This document shows, piece by piece, positions 8,085-15,476 of a stretch of DNA of 25,561 nt; within the stretch, counting starts at the first letter, position 1; each line of letters starts with the position of its first letter. Below the pieces are notes generated by a model, which worked only from the letters and a program-made list of their open reading frames with translations, made no database searches and had not been told where the DNA came from. The DNA lies in contig JBJOGW010000010.1 of assembly GCA_046048055.1 (NCBI GenBank), forward strand, positions 1 through 25,561, in the 5' to 3' direction. The DNA is from SYAC01 sp046048055. GTDB lineage: Bacteria > Planctomycetota > Phycisphaerae > Phycisphaerales > SM1A02. The position numbers and the translations under genes are program-made.

Positions 8085-8909
8085 ATGGAAAGCGGCTGGC
8101 AGCGAACCATCCTCACATCCCTGTGCGTTGTCGCGTGCGTGCTGCTGGGGCTGCTGGCGAGCCGGTTCGTCGCTGGTGCTCACGGTGAGCCGGCTCCGGC
8201 CATCCTGGACGCGCTGCATCCCCTGGCCGCAGCGGTTGCCGTGCTGGCGTGCCTGAGCGCCGCAGTCGTGCTGGCCATGTCCATCGCCCGGCCCATCAAC
8301 CCGGTGGTGGCGCTGTTTGCCGCCGGATGCGGCGTGGCGGCGTTCGCCATGCGATGCGGCAACGTGAGCATGGCTGTGTTCGCCGACGGCCACTTTCGAT
8401 GGCTGGGTGCCGAGACGCTCGTCTGGGGCGGGTTCGTGGCGGCGGCCTCGCTGCTGGCCTGGCGCGTGGGTGGCGCGCTGCCCGACGTGCCATGGCCCGA
8501 TGCCGAGGCCTCGCTGCTGCAGTCCGTCATCCGCCGCAAGTCGTTGACGATGCTGCTGGCCGCCGTGCTGGCCCCGGCGGTGGTGGCGTTCACGCTGGTC
8601 GGACCCTCCAAGGGTCAGGCCATCGGCGCGTGCACGCTGGCTGGCGTGGCAGTCGCGTTCGGCGCGCGCCTGCTGGCGCCGCGCGAGCAGCCCGTGCTCG
8701 TCTTCGCGGCGCCGGTGCTGGTGCTCGGTGCGGTGCAGCTGGTCATGGCGGGCGCGCTGGGCGCCGGGTTGGACCGCGCCTTCGCCAGCGGGGCGCTGCC
8801 CTCGCTTCTGGCGGCCATGCCCGCGGACATCGCCGCGGGTTCGCTCTGCGGTGTGGCGATCGGACTCGGATGGAGCAAGGGGCTGGTCAAGCCCTCGGAG
8901 ACGGCCTGA
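8085..8909 (+). CDS. Multi-pass membrane protein of unknown function
   Basis: I do not recognise this 274-residue protein. About eight hydrophobic helices can be marked, near residues 9-30, 47-67, 71-89, 110-126, 152-172, 178-196, 203-226 and 248-264, joined by short loops rich in Ala, Gly and Pro. There is no signal peptide cleavage site and no catalytic motif that I can name. The segment between helices 4 and 5 (VPWPDAEASLLQSVIRRK) is the longest soluble loop. I used the ATG at 8085 because the open frame upstream overlaps hutH and has no membrane character. It is followed after 40 nt by the PfkB kinase gene, which has its own -10-like box, so operon membership is uncertain. Confidence 0.65.
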   Translation: MESGWQRTILTSLCVVACVLLGLLASRFVAGAHGEPAPAILDALHPLAAAVAVLACLSAAVVLAMSIARPINPVVALFAAGCGVAAFAMRCGNVSMAVFADGHFRWLGAETLVWGGFVAAASLLAWRVGGALPDVPWPDAEASLLQSVIRRKSLTMLLAAVLAPAVVAFTLVGPSKGQAIGACTLAGVAVAFGARLLAPREQPVLVFAAPVLVLGAVQLVMAGALGAGLDRAFASGALPSLLAAMPADIAAGSLCGVAIGLGWSKGLVKPSETA

Positions 8910-8937
8910 CATCGCCGGGCCGCGAGCCGGCCACCGC

Positions 8938-8943
8938 TACACT
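8938..8943 (+). promoter_or_regulatory. -10-like box close to the pfkB-family gene start
   Basis: TACACT, within GCTACACT, ends 6 nt before the ATG at 8950. This suggests a leaderless transcript for the three overlapping genes that follow. No clear -35 box is visible. Confidence 0.45.
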
Positions 8944-8949
8944 CGTCGC

Positions 8950-9864
8950 ATGTCGCTCATCGTCACGGGAACCATCGGGATCGACACGCTCCATGCGCCC
9001 ACCGGCAGCGCGGAACGCGTGCTGGGAGGCAGTTGCAGCTACTTCGCGGCCGCCGCCAGCCAACTCGCGCCGGTGCGGCTGGTCGGGGCCGTCGGCGGCG
9101 ACTTCCCGGCCGAGCACGCGGAGCTGCTCGGCTCCTTCCGGGGCGTCTGCCTGAAGGGACTGGAGCGGCGGCCCGCAAGCCGAACCTTCGCCTGGGGAGG
9201 CCGCTACCTCGACGACATGAATCGGCGCGAGACGCTCTTCACCGAACTGGGCGTGCTCGAGGAGGCGCCACCGAAGGTGCCGGCCGACTACCGCGACAGT
9301 CGCTTCGTCTTCCTGGGCAACACGCACCCGGCGGTGCAAATGGACCTGCTGCGACAGTTCCCGGATCGCGCCCTGGCCGTCTGCGACACGATGGACCTGT
9401 GGATCAACGTGGCGCGCCCCGAGCTGCTGGCACTGCTCCAGCAGGTGGATGGCGTGGTGCTCAATGACCAGGAGGCCATGCAGTTGACCGAGGCCCGAAA
9501 CGCGGTGAGCGCCGGTCGTGCCATCCTGGATCTGGGGCCGCGCTTCGTGGTGGTGAAGAAGGGCGAGCACGGCGCGATCCTGGCCCACCGTGACGGCGTG
9601 GCCACCATTCCCGCGTTCCCCGCGGATGCCGCGCAGGTGGTGGATCCCACCGGCGCCGGCGACACATTCGCCGGTGGGCTGATGGCGCACGTGGCCCGGG
9701 CCGGCAAGGGCGACCTGGCCACGGTGCAGGAGGGCATGGCCTGGGGAACCGTCATGGCCAGCTTCACCATCGAGGCGTTCGGGCTGGAGCGCCTCCGCAG
9801 ATTGGACGAGGGGCAGATCCACGAGCGCATGCGGCGATTCCAGGCCGCAGCCAGGGTCGGATGA
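8950..9864 (+). CDS. PfkB (ribokinase) family sugar or nucleoside kinase
   Basis: This is a 304-residue cytoplasmic kinase of the ribokinase fold that transfers phosphate from ATP to a sugar or nucleoside. The N-terminal GGSCSYFAAAASQL (residues 26-39) is the substrate-side glycine motif; NDQE (172-175) is the NxxE metal motif; VVKKGEHGAI and the DPTGAGDTFAGG signature (232-243) form the ATP and anion-hole region with catalytic Asp238. The sequence does not fix the substrate: the overall look (WGGRYLDDMN, ETLFTELGVL) is of a subgroup often annotated only as 'PfkB family' or adenosine-kinase-like. Its stop overlaps the next gene's start as ATGA, so translation is likely coupled to the S9 peptidase. 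Confidence 0.9.
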   Translation: MSLIVTGTIGIDTLHAPTGSAERVLGGSCSYFAAAASQLAPVRLVGAVGGDFPAEHAELLGSFRGVCLKGLERRPASRTFAWGGRYLDDMNRRETLFTELGVLEEAPPKVPADYRDSRFVFLGNTHPAVQMDLLRQFPDRALAVCDTMDLWINVARPELLALLQQVDGVVLNDQEAMQLTEARNAVSAGRAILDLGPRFVVVKKGEHGAILAHRDGVATIPAFPADAAQVVDPTGAGDTFAGGLMAHVARAGKGDLATVQEGMAWGTVMASFTIEAFGLERLRRLDEGQIHERMRRFQAAARVG

Positions 9865-12044
9865 TCCTGATGCGCTGGCTGCGTCAGGCGGCGTGCGCAC
9901 TGCTGCTTGCGGCAACGCATGCGCATGCCGACGGTTTCGCCAGGTACGACGACCTGCCCAACGCCGATCGCGTGGCCGAGGTGCGGCGCGCGCTGCGCGA
10001 GGTGGGCCGCCAGGGTCGTGTCGACGACGTTCGGTGGGAGGAAGAAGCCGTGCTGTTCCGCGCGGACGACGGCTGGAAGCGTCTCGACCTTGCCGACGGC
10101 AGCGTGCGCGAGGCGTCCGAGCCCGCGCCCGAGCCGCCGCCCTCCGGGCCGGTCGATCCGCCTGCTGGCCGTGCGCGGCAACGCACTCGGGCCACCAGTC
10201 CCGACCGGGCGTGGCGGGCGGAGCATCGAGACGGGGGCGTGCATCTGGTCGAGGTCGCCACCGGCGCCAGCGAGCCGGTCATTCAGCCATCGACGGACAT
10301 GCCCGGCGTGGTCTACGGCACCGCCGATTGGGTGTATGGCGAGGAACTTGACCAGAACGACGCCATGTGGTGGAGCCCGGACAGTCGTTTTCTGGCTTTC
10401 TACGCCTTCGACATCTCCCGCGTACCCACCTATGAACTGCCCCGCGGCTGGGCGGGCTTGCGCACCGAGTCGGCGCCGCGCAGCTATCCCAAGGCGGGAG
10501 ACCCCAACGCGTTGGTGGGGCTGATGGTGCTGGATCGCCGCACCGGTCGCGTCGCCACGGTCGATGTGGGCAGCGATCCCGAGCAGTACGTCTACGCGGT
10601 GCGGTTCGCGCCGGGGGGACAGGGCCTGCTCTTCCACCGGACGAACCGCCGGCAGGATCGCCTGCAGGTCTGCCTTGCCGATCCGGTCACGGGTGCCAGC
10701 CGCGTGATGGTCGAGGAGACGCAGCCCACCTTTCAGGAGAACCGTCCGCTCATGCGTTTTCTGGCCGATGGCGACCGCTTTCTCTGGGGCAGCGAGCGCA
10801 CGGGATTCCGGAACCTGGAACTTCGCAGCCTCTCCGCGCCGGGCCAGGTCACGGTGCTCACGCGCCATGACGAACCCGTGGACAAGGTGGTGCAGGTGGA
10901 CGAGGACCGCGGCGTGGTGTGGTACACGGCCTTCAGCGGCACGTTGCCCATGCTGCCGCAGTTGCATCAGGTGCGGCTGGATGGGGCCGACGGTCGCAGG
11001 CTCACCACGCCCAACCTGGGCTGGTCCGGGTTCCGGGTCTCGCCCGACGGTTCCCGTTTCGTGGCGATCGGGCAGTCGCCGACCAGGCCGCCGCGAACCT
11101 GTGTCTTCAACGCGGACGGCTCCTGCGAGCCGGCGTTCACGCTGGCCCAGTCGGACCTGCGGGCGTTCGAGTCGCTGCGCATGCCGCCGCCCGAGCTGTT
11201 CACCTGCACCGCGGCCGACGGCTCCACGCCGCTCTTCGGCGTGCTCTTCAAGCCGCCGGACTTCGACCCCGCCAGGCGTTACCCGCTGGTGGTGGACGTC
11301 TATGGCGGTCCGCATTCGCAGGCCATCACGGGGCGCTTCGATCCCGGGCCGGCGGAGCGAGCATTCGGCTGCGTGATCATGAAGGTGGACAACCGCGGCA
11401 CCACCGGTCGGGGCAAGGCCTTCGAGGGCGCCACCTACCTGCGGCTGGGAGGCCCCGACGTGGACGACCAGGCCGCCGCGGTGCGGGCGATCACCTCCCG
11501 ACCCTGGGTGGACCCGGATCGCGTCGGCATCTTCGGGCACTCCTACGGCGGCACCATGGCGGCCAGTTGCATGATCCGTCATCCGCAACTCTTCCAGGCG
11601 GCCGTGGCTGGTGCGCCAGTCACCGACTGGCGGCACTACGACACCATCTACACCGAGCGGTGGATGCGCACGCCGAACGAGAATCCCGATGGCTACCGCG
11701 CCGCCTGCCTGCCGTGCGACGCGGCCGAGCTGCAGGGACACCTGCTGCTGGTCCATGGCCTGGAGGACGACAACGTGCATCCATCCAACACGCTGCAGCT
11801 GGCCAAGGCCCTGCAGGATGCGGACATTCCCTTCGACATGCTCATCTTCCCCGATGCCGACCACAGCGTGGGAGCGCCGGCGTACCGCAGCGCGCGCTGG
11901 AGTTTCCTGTTCAGTCGCCTGGGCATGGGTGACGCGTTGCCCGATCGGGCGATCGCGACCGGCATGGACGCCGAGGCGACCGACGAGGCCGGGATGGTCC
12001 CCTTGGAAGTCGAGAAGGCCGACGACCCGGCCTCCGAGCCGTGA
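9861..12044 (+). CDS. Secreted S9 family peptidase, dipeptidyl peptidase IV-like
   Basis: This is a 727-residue serine exopeptidase. Residues 1-23 are a signal peptide ending AHA, so it acts outside the cytoplasm. Residues about 55-440 correspond to the beta-propeller and include DWVYGEEL followed by MWWSPDSRFLAF; the Glu161-Glu162 pair matches the double glutamate with which DPP-IV holds a substrate's free N-terminus. The alpha/beta hydrolase domain (about 450-700) has YGGPHSQ, nucleophile Ser561 in GHSYGG, the Asp region HGLEDDNVH (Asp636/637) and His668 in DADHSV. It should release dipeptides from peptides, probably of X-Pro or X-Ala type. The gene overlaps the kinase upstream (ATGA) and murQ downstream (GTGA). 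An acidic tail after residue 700 is not conserved in the family. Confidence 0.93.
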   Translation: MILMRWLRQAACALLLAATHAHADGFARYDDLPNADRVAEVRRALREVGRQGRVDDVRWEEEAVLFRADDGWKRLDLADGSVREASEPAPEPPPSGPVDPPAGRARQRTRATSPDRAWRAEHRDGGVHLVEVATGASEPVIQPSTDMPGVVYGTADWVYGEELDQNDAMWWSPDSRFLAFYAFDISRVPTYELPRGWAGLRTESAPRSYPKAGDPNALVGLMVLDRRTGRVATVDVGSDPEQYVYAVRFAPGGQGLLFHRTNRRQDRLQVCLADPVTGASRVMVEETQPTFQENRPLMRFLADGDRFLWGSERTGFRNLELRSLSAPGQVTVLTRHDEPVDKVVQVDEDRGVVWYTAFSGTLPMLPQLHQVRLDGADGRRLTTPNLGWSGFRVSPDGSRFVAIGQSPTRPPRTCVFNADGSCEPAFTLAQSDLRAFESLRMPPPELFTCTAADGSTPLFGVLFKPPDFDPARRYPLVVDVYGGPHSQAITGRFDPGPAERAFGCVIMKVDNRGTTGRGKAFEGATYLRLGGPDVDDQAAAVRAITSRPWVDPDRVGIFGHSYGGTMAASCMIRHPQLFQAAVAGAPVTDWRHYDTIYTERWMRTPNENPDGYRAACLPCDAAELQGHLLLVHGLEDDNVHPSNTLQLAKALQDADIPFDMLIFPDADHSVGAPAYRSARWSFLFSRLGMGDALPDRAIATGMDAEATDEAGMVPLEVEKADDPASEP

Positions 12045-12946
12045 GCGTGACTCCACCTGATCGTGGCCACGTTCGCACCGAGCAGGTGCACCCGGATTCC
12101 TCCGACCTGGACCTTCTCGCCGAGGCCGACCTGGTGGCCCGCCTCGTGGCGGACCAGCATCAGGCCGTGCGGGCGGTCGAGGCTGCGGCGGGGGAGATCG
12201 CGGCCTTTGTGGCCGAGCTGGTGCCGCGCGTGCGAGTGGGCGGACGGCTGGTCTACGGCGGTGCGGGCACCAGTGGGCGACTGGGTGTCCTGGACGCCAG
12301 CGAGTGCCCGCCCACCTTTCAGAGCGACCCGGGTCAGATCGTGGGACTGATCGCCGGCGGCGACGCGGCGCTGCGTCGAAGCAGCGAGAAACGCGAGGAT
12401 GATCCGCGAGGCGCCGAGCCCGAACTGGCCGCGCTGGGGCTGGGGCCCCGCGACACGCTGCTGGGCATCGCTGCCGGCGGCACCACACCGTGGGTGCTCG
12501 GTGCGATCGAGCTGGCCCGCGAGCGGGGCGCCGCCACCGCCATGCTGGTGTGCTCGCCGAGGCCGGTGCCTCCGGCCTGCGAACGGCTGATCGTGCTCGA
12601 CACCGGCCCCGAGATGCTCGGCGGCTCCACGCGCCTCAAGGCCGGCACCGCCACCAAGATCGCCCTCAACACCATCACCACCGCCCTGTTCGTGCGGTTG
12701 GGCAAGACGCACGGCCCGTTCATGGTGGACCTGGCCGCCACCAACGACAAGCTGGTGGATCGCGCGGCCCGCATCCTGATCCGCTTCGCGCCGCGACTGG
12801 ACCGTGCCGCGGCGCTCGCGCGGCTGTCGCAGGCAGGCCTGCACCTGAAGACCGCCATCGTGATGGAGCGGTGCGGCGTGGACCGCGCCGAGGCCTCCCG
12901 ACGGCTTGCCGCCGCCGGGGGCTCGCTGCGAGCCGTCATCGGCTGA
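12041..12946 (+). CDS. murQ: N-acetylmuramic acid 6-phosphate etherase
   Basis: MurQ cleaves the lactyl ether of MurNAc-6-phosphate to give GlcNAc-6-phosphate and D-lactate, a step in reuse of peptidoglycan sugars, in the cytoplasm. The 301-residue length matches the family. GGAGTSGRLGVLDASECPPTF (residues 73-93, SIS-type sugar-phosphate fold) contains the catalytic Glu88; a second acidic site lies around SSEKREDD, and GGTTPWVLGA, KAGTATKIALN and the C-terminal helical domain are typical. The GTG start at 12041 overlaps the peptidase stop by 4 nt. A GTG 6 nt downstream is the alternative. In other bacteria its partner is a PTS transporter or the kinase AnmK; neither is adjacent, and the PfkB kinase two genes upstream belongs to another fold. 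Confidence 0.96.
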   Translation: MSVTPPDRGHVRTEQVHPDSSDLDLLAEADLVARLVADQHQAVRAVEAAAGEIAAFVAELVPRVRVGGRLVYGGAGTSGRLGVLDASECPPTFQSDPGQIVGLIAGGDAALRRSSEKREDDPRGAEPELAALGLGPRDTLLGIAAGGTTPWVLGAIELARERGAATAMLVCSPRPVPPACERLIVLDTGPEMLGGSTRLKAGTATKIALNTITTALFVRLGKTHGPFMVDLAATNDKLVDRAARILIRFAPRLDRAAALARLSQAGLHLKTAIVMERCGVDRAEASRRLAAAGGSLRAVIG

Positions 12947-12982
12947 TCTGGCGTCGAGCGGGATCGCCTCGCTCCAAAAGCG

Positions 12983-13010
12983 ACGCGGCCCCGCCGAAGC
13001 GGGGCCGCGT
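12983..13010 (-). terminator. Terminator between murQ and the HU gene
   Basis: A perfect 12-bp stem with a 4-nt loop. On the minus strand the loop is closed as C(UUCG)G, the extra-stable tetraloop, and the stem is followed by CGCTTTTGG, a short U-tract. It starts 28 nt past the HU stop and 36 nt past the murQ stop. The U-tract favours the HU transcript, but the hairpin can serve both converging genes. Confidence 0.85.
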
Positions 13011-13037
13011 GTGGATCGAACAGTGTGCTGAAGCCGT

Positions 13038-13385
13038 TCAGATCTGGCTGTTCAGCGCGCGAAGGGCGCGAGCTCGCACCTTGCGGCTGGCCGGCTTGGC
13101 CTTGATGGTGATCTCCTCGCCGGTGAAGGGGTTGCGGCCCTTGCGAGCGGGGGTGGCGGGCTTCTTCACGGTCTTCAGCTTGATCAGGCCGTTGAAGTTG
13201 AACTCGCCGCAGCCCTTGCTGAGATCCGCCACCATGATGGTGGTCAGGGTCTCGAAGACCTCCTTCACCTTGGTGGACTTGAGCTCGGTGTAGGCGGCGA
13301 TCGTCTTGATCGTGTCACCCTTGCTGCGGCGCTTGCTTGCGGGCGAGGCCTTGAAGGGCTTCTTCTTGGTGGCGGTCTTTGCCAT
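13038..13385 (-). CDS. HU-family DNA-binding protein with lysine-rich N-terminal extension
   Basis: This 115-residue nucleoid protein bends and wraps DNA as a dimer. The HU core spans about residues 23-112 (TIKTIAAYTELKSTKVKEVFETL, then EFNFNGLIKLKTV). The beta-arm motif GRNPFTGEEITIKAKPASRKV includes Pro86, the residue that inserts between base pairs in HU/IHF. About 22 additional residues at the N-terminus are rich in Lys, Ala and Ser (MAKTATKKKPFKASP), like a short histone-tail extension; ordinary HU is about 90 residues. A -35/-10 pair lies about 95 nt upstream, and AGGAAAGG shortly before the ATG can pair with 16S rRNA. The gene converges on murQ and shares its terminator. Confidence 0.92.
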   Translation of the reverse strand: MAKTATKKKPFKASPASKRRSKGDTIKTIAAYTELKSTKVKEVFETLTTIMVADLSKGCGEFNFNGLIKLKTVKKPATPARKGRNPFTGEEITIKAKPASRKVRARALRALNSQI

Positions 13386-13480
13386 GGTGGGGAATCCTTT
13401 CCTGATTGGTTTGTCGCTCGGCGTCCGCCGTGCGAACTGATTTGCGAGTTCTCCGCCTCCCCAGGCGTGAGAGTGGTCAC

Positions 13481-13509
13481 ACTCTACCGAGCGGGTTTTT
13501 GGCTCTCAA
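13481..13509 (-). promoter_or_regulatory. Promoter of the HU gene
   Basis: On the minus strand, TTGAGA (13504-13509) and TAGAGT (13481-13486) are separated by 17 nt, matching the sigma-70 -35 and -10 boxes at five and four of six positions. The -10 box forms part of a small inverted repeat (AGAGTG / CACTCT around GTCA, plus-strand reading) that could serve as an operator. This gives a leader of about 90 nt with a Shine-Dalgarno, unlike the leaderless-looking genes nearby. The rest of the 250-nt gap 13386-13635 shows nothing else I can name. Confidence 0.55.
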
Positions 13510-13635
13510 GGGGTTCTCGGGACAAAACCAGCGGTTTTTCCCGATCCAATTGAAGTCGCCGATCCGAAACGGCGGCAAATCACGTGATTTCAACAGGCCT
13601 GGCCCCTTGACGGCCGTGCTGCCGCTGGTAGGGCG

Positions 13636-14964
13636 TCAGGGCCGGACCGTGGCTCGCCCCACGCTGGCGTAGATGAATCCGTGGCTCTTCATGGTCTCGC
13701 AGCGGTAGAGATTGCGTCCGTCCACGACCAGGCGCCGCTTGAGCAGCGCCCGCACGCGCTCCAGGTCGGGCGAGCGGAACTCGCGCCACTCGGTGCAGAT
13801 CACCAGCGCGTCCGCCCCGTCGCAGCAGTCGTACATGTCGCTGGCCCGGTGCACCTGCGGCATCTCGCGGGCCAGGTTGTCCATCGCCACCGGGTCAAAG
13901 GCCCGCACTGCCGCGCCAGCCTGCAGGGCTCGCTGCATGAGCGTGATGCTCGGGGCCTCGCGGATGTCGTCGGTGCGCGGCTTGAAGGCCACGCCCCAGA
14001 ACGCCAGCGTGATGCCCTTCAGCCCGCCTGGGAACTCCGCCAGCAGCTTGTCCCAGAAGTGTCGCCGCTGGTCCTGATTCACCTCGTGCACCGAGGCGTT
14101 GAGCTTGCAGTCGAAGCCCACGGCCTTGCCCATGCCCACCACGGCCAGCGTGTCCTTGGGAAAGCAGCTGCCGCCATAGCCCAGGCCCGGGTAGAGGAAC
14201 TGGTCGCCGATGCGACGATCGGCGCACATGCCCGCTCGCACGCTGTTCACGTCGGCGCCGTACCGCTCGCACAGGTTGGCCATCTCGTTGATGAAGCTGA
14301 TCTTGCAGGCCAGCATGGCGTTGCTGGCATACTTCACCATCTCGGCGCTGCGCACATCCATGATCAGGATCGGGTGACCCTGCCGCACGAAGGGTTCGTA
14401 GAGCTCGCGCATCACTTCGGCCGCCTCGTCGCTCTCCACCCCGCAGACCACGCGGTCGGGCTTGTTGAAGTCGGTGATGGCGTCGCCTTCCTTCAGGAAC
14501 TCCGGATTGTCGGCGATGTGAAAGGGCACCTTGGTTCGGCTGCGGATCAGGTCGCGCACCTGGTGACTGGTGCCCACGGGCACGGTGCTCTTCACCACCA
14601 CGGTCTTGGCCCGGCCACCGGGGCCGATCCGCTCCAGCTCGTCGGCGATGTCGCGGGCCACGGCCAGCACGTACTGCAGGTCGGCGCTGCCGTCCTGATC
14701 ACTTGGCGTGCCCACGCAGATGAAGATGGCATCAGCGTGGCGGTAGGCCTCGGCCTTGTCCAGGGTGAAGCGGATGCGGCCCGCCCGGATGTTCTTCTGC
14801 AGCATCTCGCTCAGGCCGGGCTCGTAGATCGGGCTCTCGCCGCGGCGGAGCATGTCGATCTTGCGCTGATCCACGTCCAGGCAGACCACGTGGTTGCCCA
14901 TGTCGGCAAAGCAGGCGCCCGTGACCAGTCCCACATAACCCGTGCCGACCATCGTGAGCTTCAT
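13636..14964 (-). CDS. UDP-glucose/GDP-mannose 6-dehydrogenase family protein, likely UDP-glucose 6-dehydrogenase
   Basis: This 442-residue enzyme oxidises a UDP-sugar C6 alcohol to the acid in two NAD+-dependent steps, most likely UDP-glucose to UDP-glucuronate for surface polysaccharides. The Rossmann motif GTGYVGLVTG is at residues 7-16. VGTPSDQDGSADL, KSTVPVGT, NPEFLKEG (153-160) and Lys211/Asn215 (EMVKYASNA) follow, with the catalytic Cys267 in GYGGSCFPKD and FKPRTDDIREAPS in the C-terminal domain. These fit UDP-glucose dehydrogenase (the Ugd/Udg group) better than GDP-mannose dehydrogenase. The ATG at 14964 is preceded by AGGAGA with 7 nt spacing. The longer open frame upstream belongs to no conserved part. 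It follows the methyltransferase gene by 34 nt on the same strand. Confidence 0.94.
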   Translation of the reverse strand: MKLTMVGTGYVGLVTGACFADMGNHVVCLDVDQRKIDMLRRGESPIYEPGLSEMLQKNIRAGRIRFTLDKAEAYRHADAIFICVGTPSDQDGSADLQYVLAVARDIADELERIGPGGRAKTVVVKSTVPVGTSHQVRDLIRSRTKVPFHIADNPEFLKEGDAITDFNKPDRVVCGVESDEAAEVMRELYEPFVRQGHPILIMDVRSAEMVKYASNAMLACKISFINEMANLCERYGADVNSVRAGMCADRRIGDQFLYPGLGYGGSCFPKDTLAVVGMGKAVGFDCKLNASVHEVNQDQRRHFWDKLLAEFPGGLKGITLAFWGVAFKPRTDDIREAPSITLMQRALQAGAAVRAFDPVAMDNLAREMPQVHRASDMYDCCDGADALVICTEWREFRSPDLERVRALLKRRLVVDGRNLYRCETMKSHGFIYASVGRATVRP

Positions 14965-14971
14965 GAACGGT

Positions 14972-14977
14972 TCTCCT
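14972..14977 (-). promoter_or_regulatory. Ribosome binding site fixing the UDP-glucose dehydrogenase start
   Basis: AGGAGA on the minus strand lies 7 nt before the ATG at 14964. It is one of the few strong Shine-Dalgarno sites in the window and it decides between this ATG and the longer open frame. Confidence 0.75.
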
Positions 14978-14998
14978 GCGGAAAGGGGGTGGCGGAGA

Positions 14999-15430
14999 CT
15001 ACTCCGCGGCTCGTCGCTCCCTCGCCAGCAACCATCGCTTGAGCCGCAGTCGTCGATCGGCCGGGTCACTGGTGCCCGCGTAGCCGCCCAGGCCGCACGC
15101 GGACACCACGCGGTGGCAGGGGATCACCAGCGGCCATGGATTGCGCCGCATGGCCTGCGCGGCGGCACGGGCGGCTCGGGCGGTGCCGGCCTGAGCGGCC
15201 AGCCAGGCGTAGGTGCGCGTCTCGCCGGGCGCAATGCGGCATGCCGCCCTCCAGCAGGCTTGCTGAAACGGGGTGCCTGGCGGCAGGCGATCCAGTCTCG
15301 GCCGCAGTTGTGGTTGCCGAAGCAGGGCCCGGGCGGCCTCCAGCAGCCTTCGCCGCATCGTGGGCGATCCGATCGCGCGAAACTCCAGCTTGCCATGCGG
15401 CGTCCGCAGTCGGAACAACGCCTCGTCCAT
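14999..15430 (-). CDS. Methylated-DNA--[protein]-cysteine S-methyltransferase (O6-methylguanine repair)
   Basis: This 143-residue suicide repair protein transfers the alkyl group from O6-alkylguanine in DNA to its own cysteine. The acceptor Cys105 lies in PCHRV (104-108). TPFQQACWRAACRIAPGETRTYAWLAA is the usual start of the catalytic domain, AARAAAQAMRRNP is the helix-turn-helix with the arginine finger, and GLGGYAGTSDPADRRLRLKRWLL is the end. Only a short N-terminal domain precedes it, making this an Ogt-like compact form. The start is uncertain: I use the ATG at 15430. An in-frame ATG 27 nt upstream at 15457 (MGRNSGSTMDE) is possible. It is divergent from glyA, with 46 nt between the chosen starts, and is followed by the UDP-glucose dehydrogenase gene. 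Confidence 0.9.
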   Translation of the reverse strand: MDEALFRLRTPHGKLEFRAIGSPTMRRRLLEAARALLRQPQLRPRLDRLPPGTPFQQACWRAACRIAPGETRTYAWLAAQAGTARAARAAAQAMRRNPWPLVIPCHRVVSACGLGGYAGTSDPADRRLRLKRWLLARERRAAE

Positions 15431-15464
15431 GGTGCTGCCGCTGTTCCGGCCCATGCACCACCGA

Positions 15465-15470
15465 TACCAT
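15465..15470 (+). promoter_or_regulatory. -10-like box close to the glyA start
   Basis: TACCAT ends 6 nt before the glyA ATG at 15477. It fits the leaderless pattern seen at several starts in this window. No -35 box is convincing. Confidence 0.35.
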
Positions 15471-15476
15471 CGGGCC

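Noticed and set aside
9288..12488. A 1066-codon open frame on the minus strand
   Set aside because: It lies opposite the PfkB, S9 peptidase and murQ genes, which have intact motifs. Its translation is full of Arg, His, Gly and Pro without any domain. Long antisense frames are expected at this GC content.
13681..15042. A 453-codon plus-strand frame opposite the UDP-glucose dehydrogenase gene
   Set aside because: It is the reverse shadow of a conserved gene. Its composition (many His, Ala, Val, Gly) is that of an antisense frame.
15431..15476. Glycine or other riboswitch before glyA
   Set aside because: Only 46 nt separate glyA from the divergent gene, too short for an aptamer, and a -10-like box sits 6 nt before the ATG.
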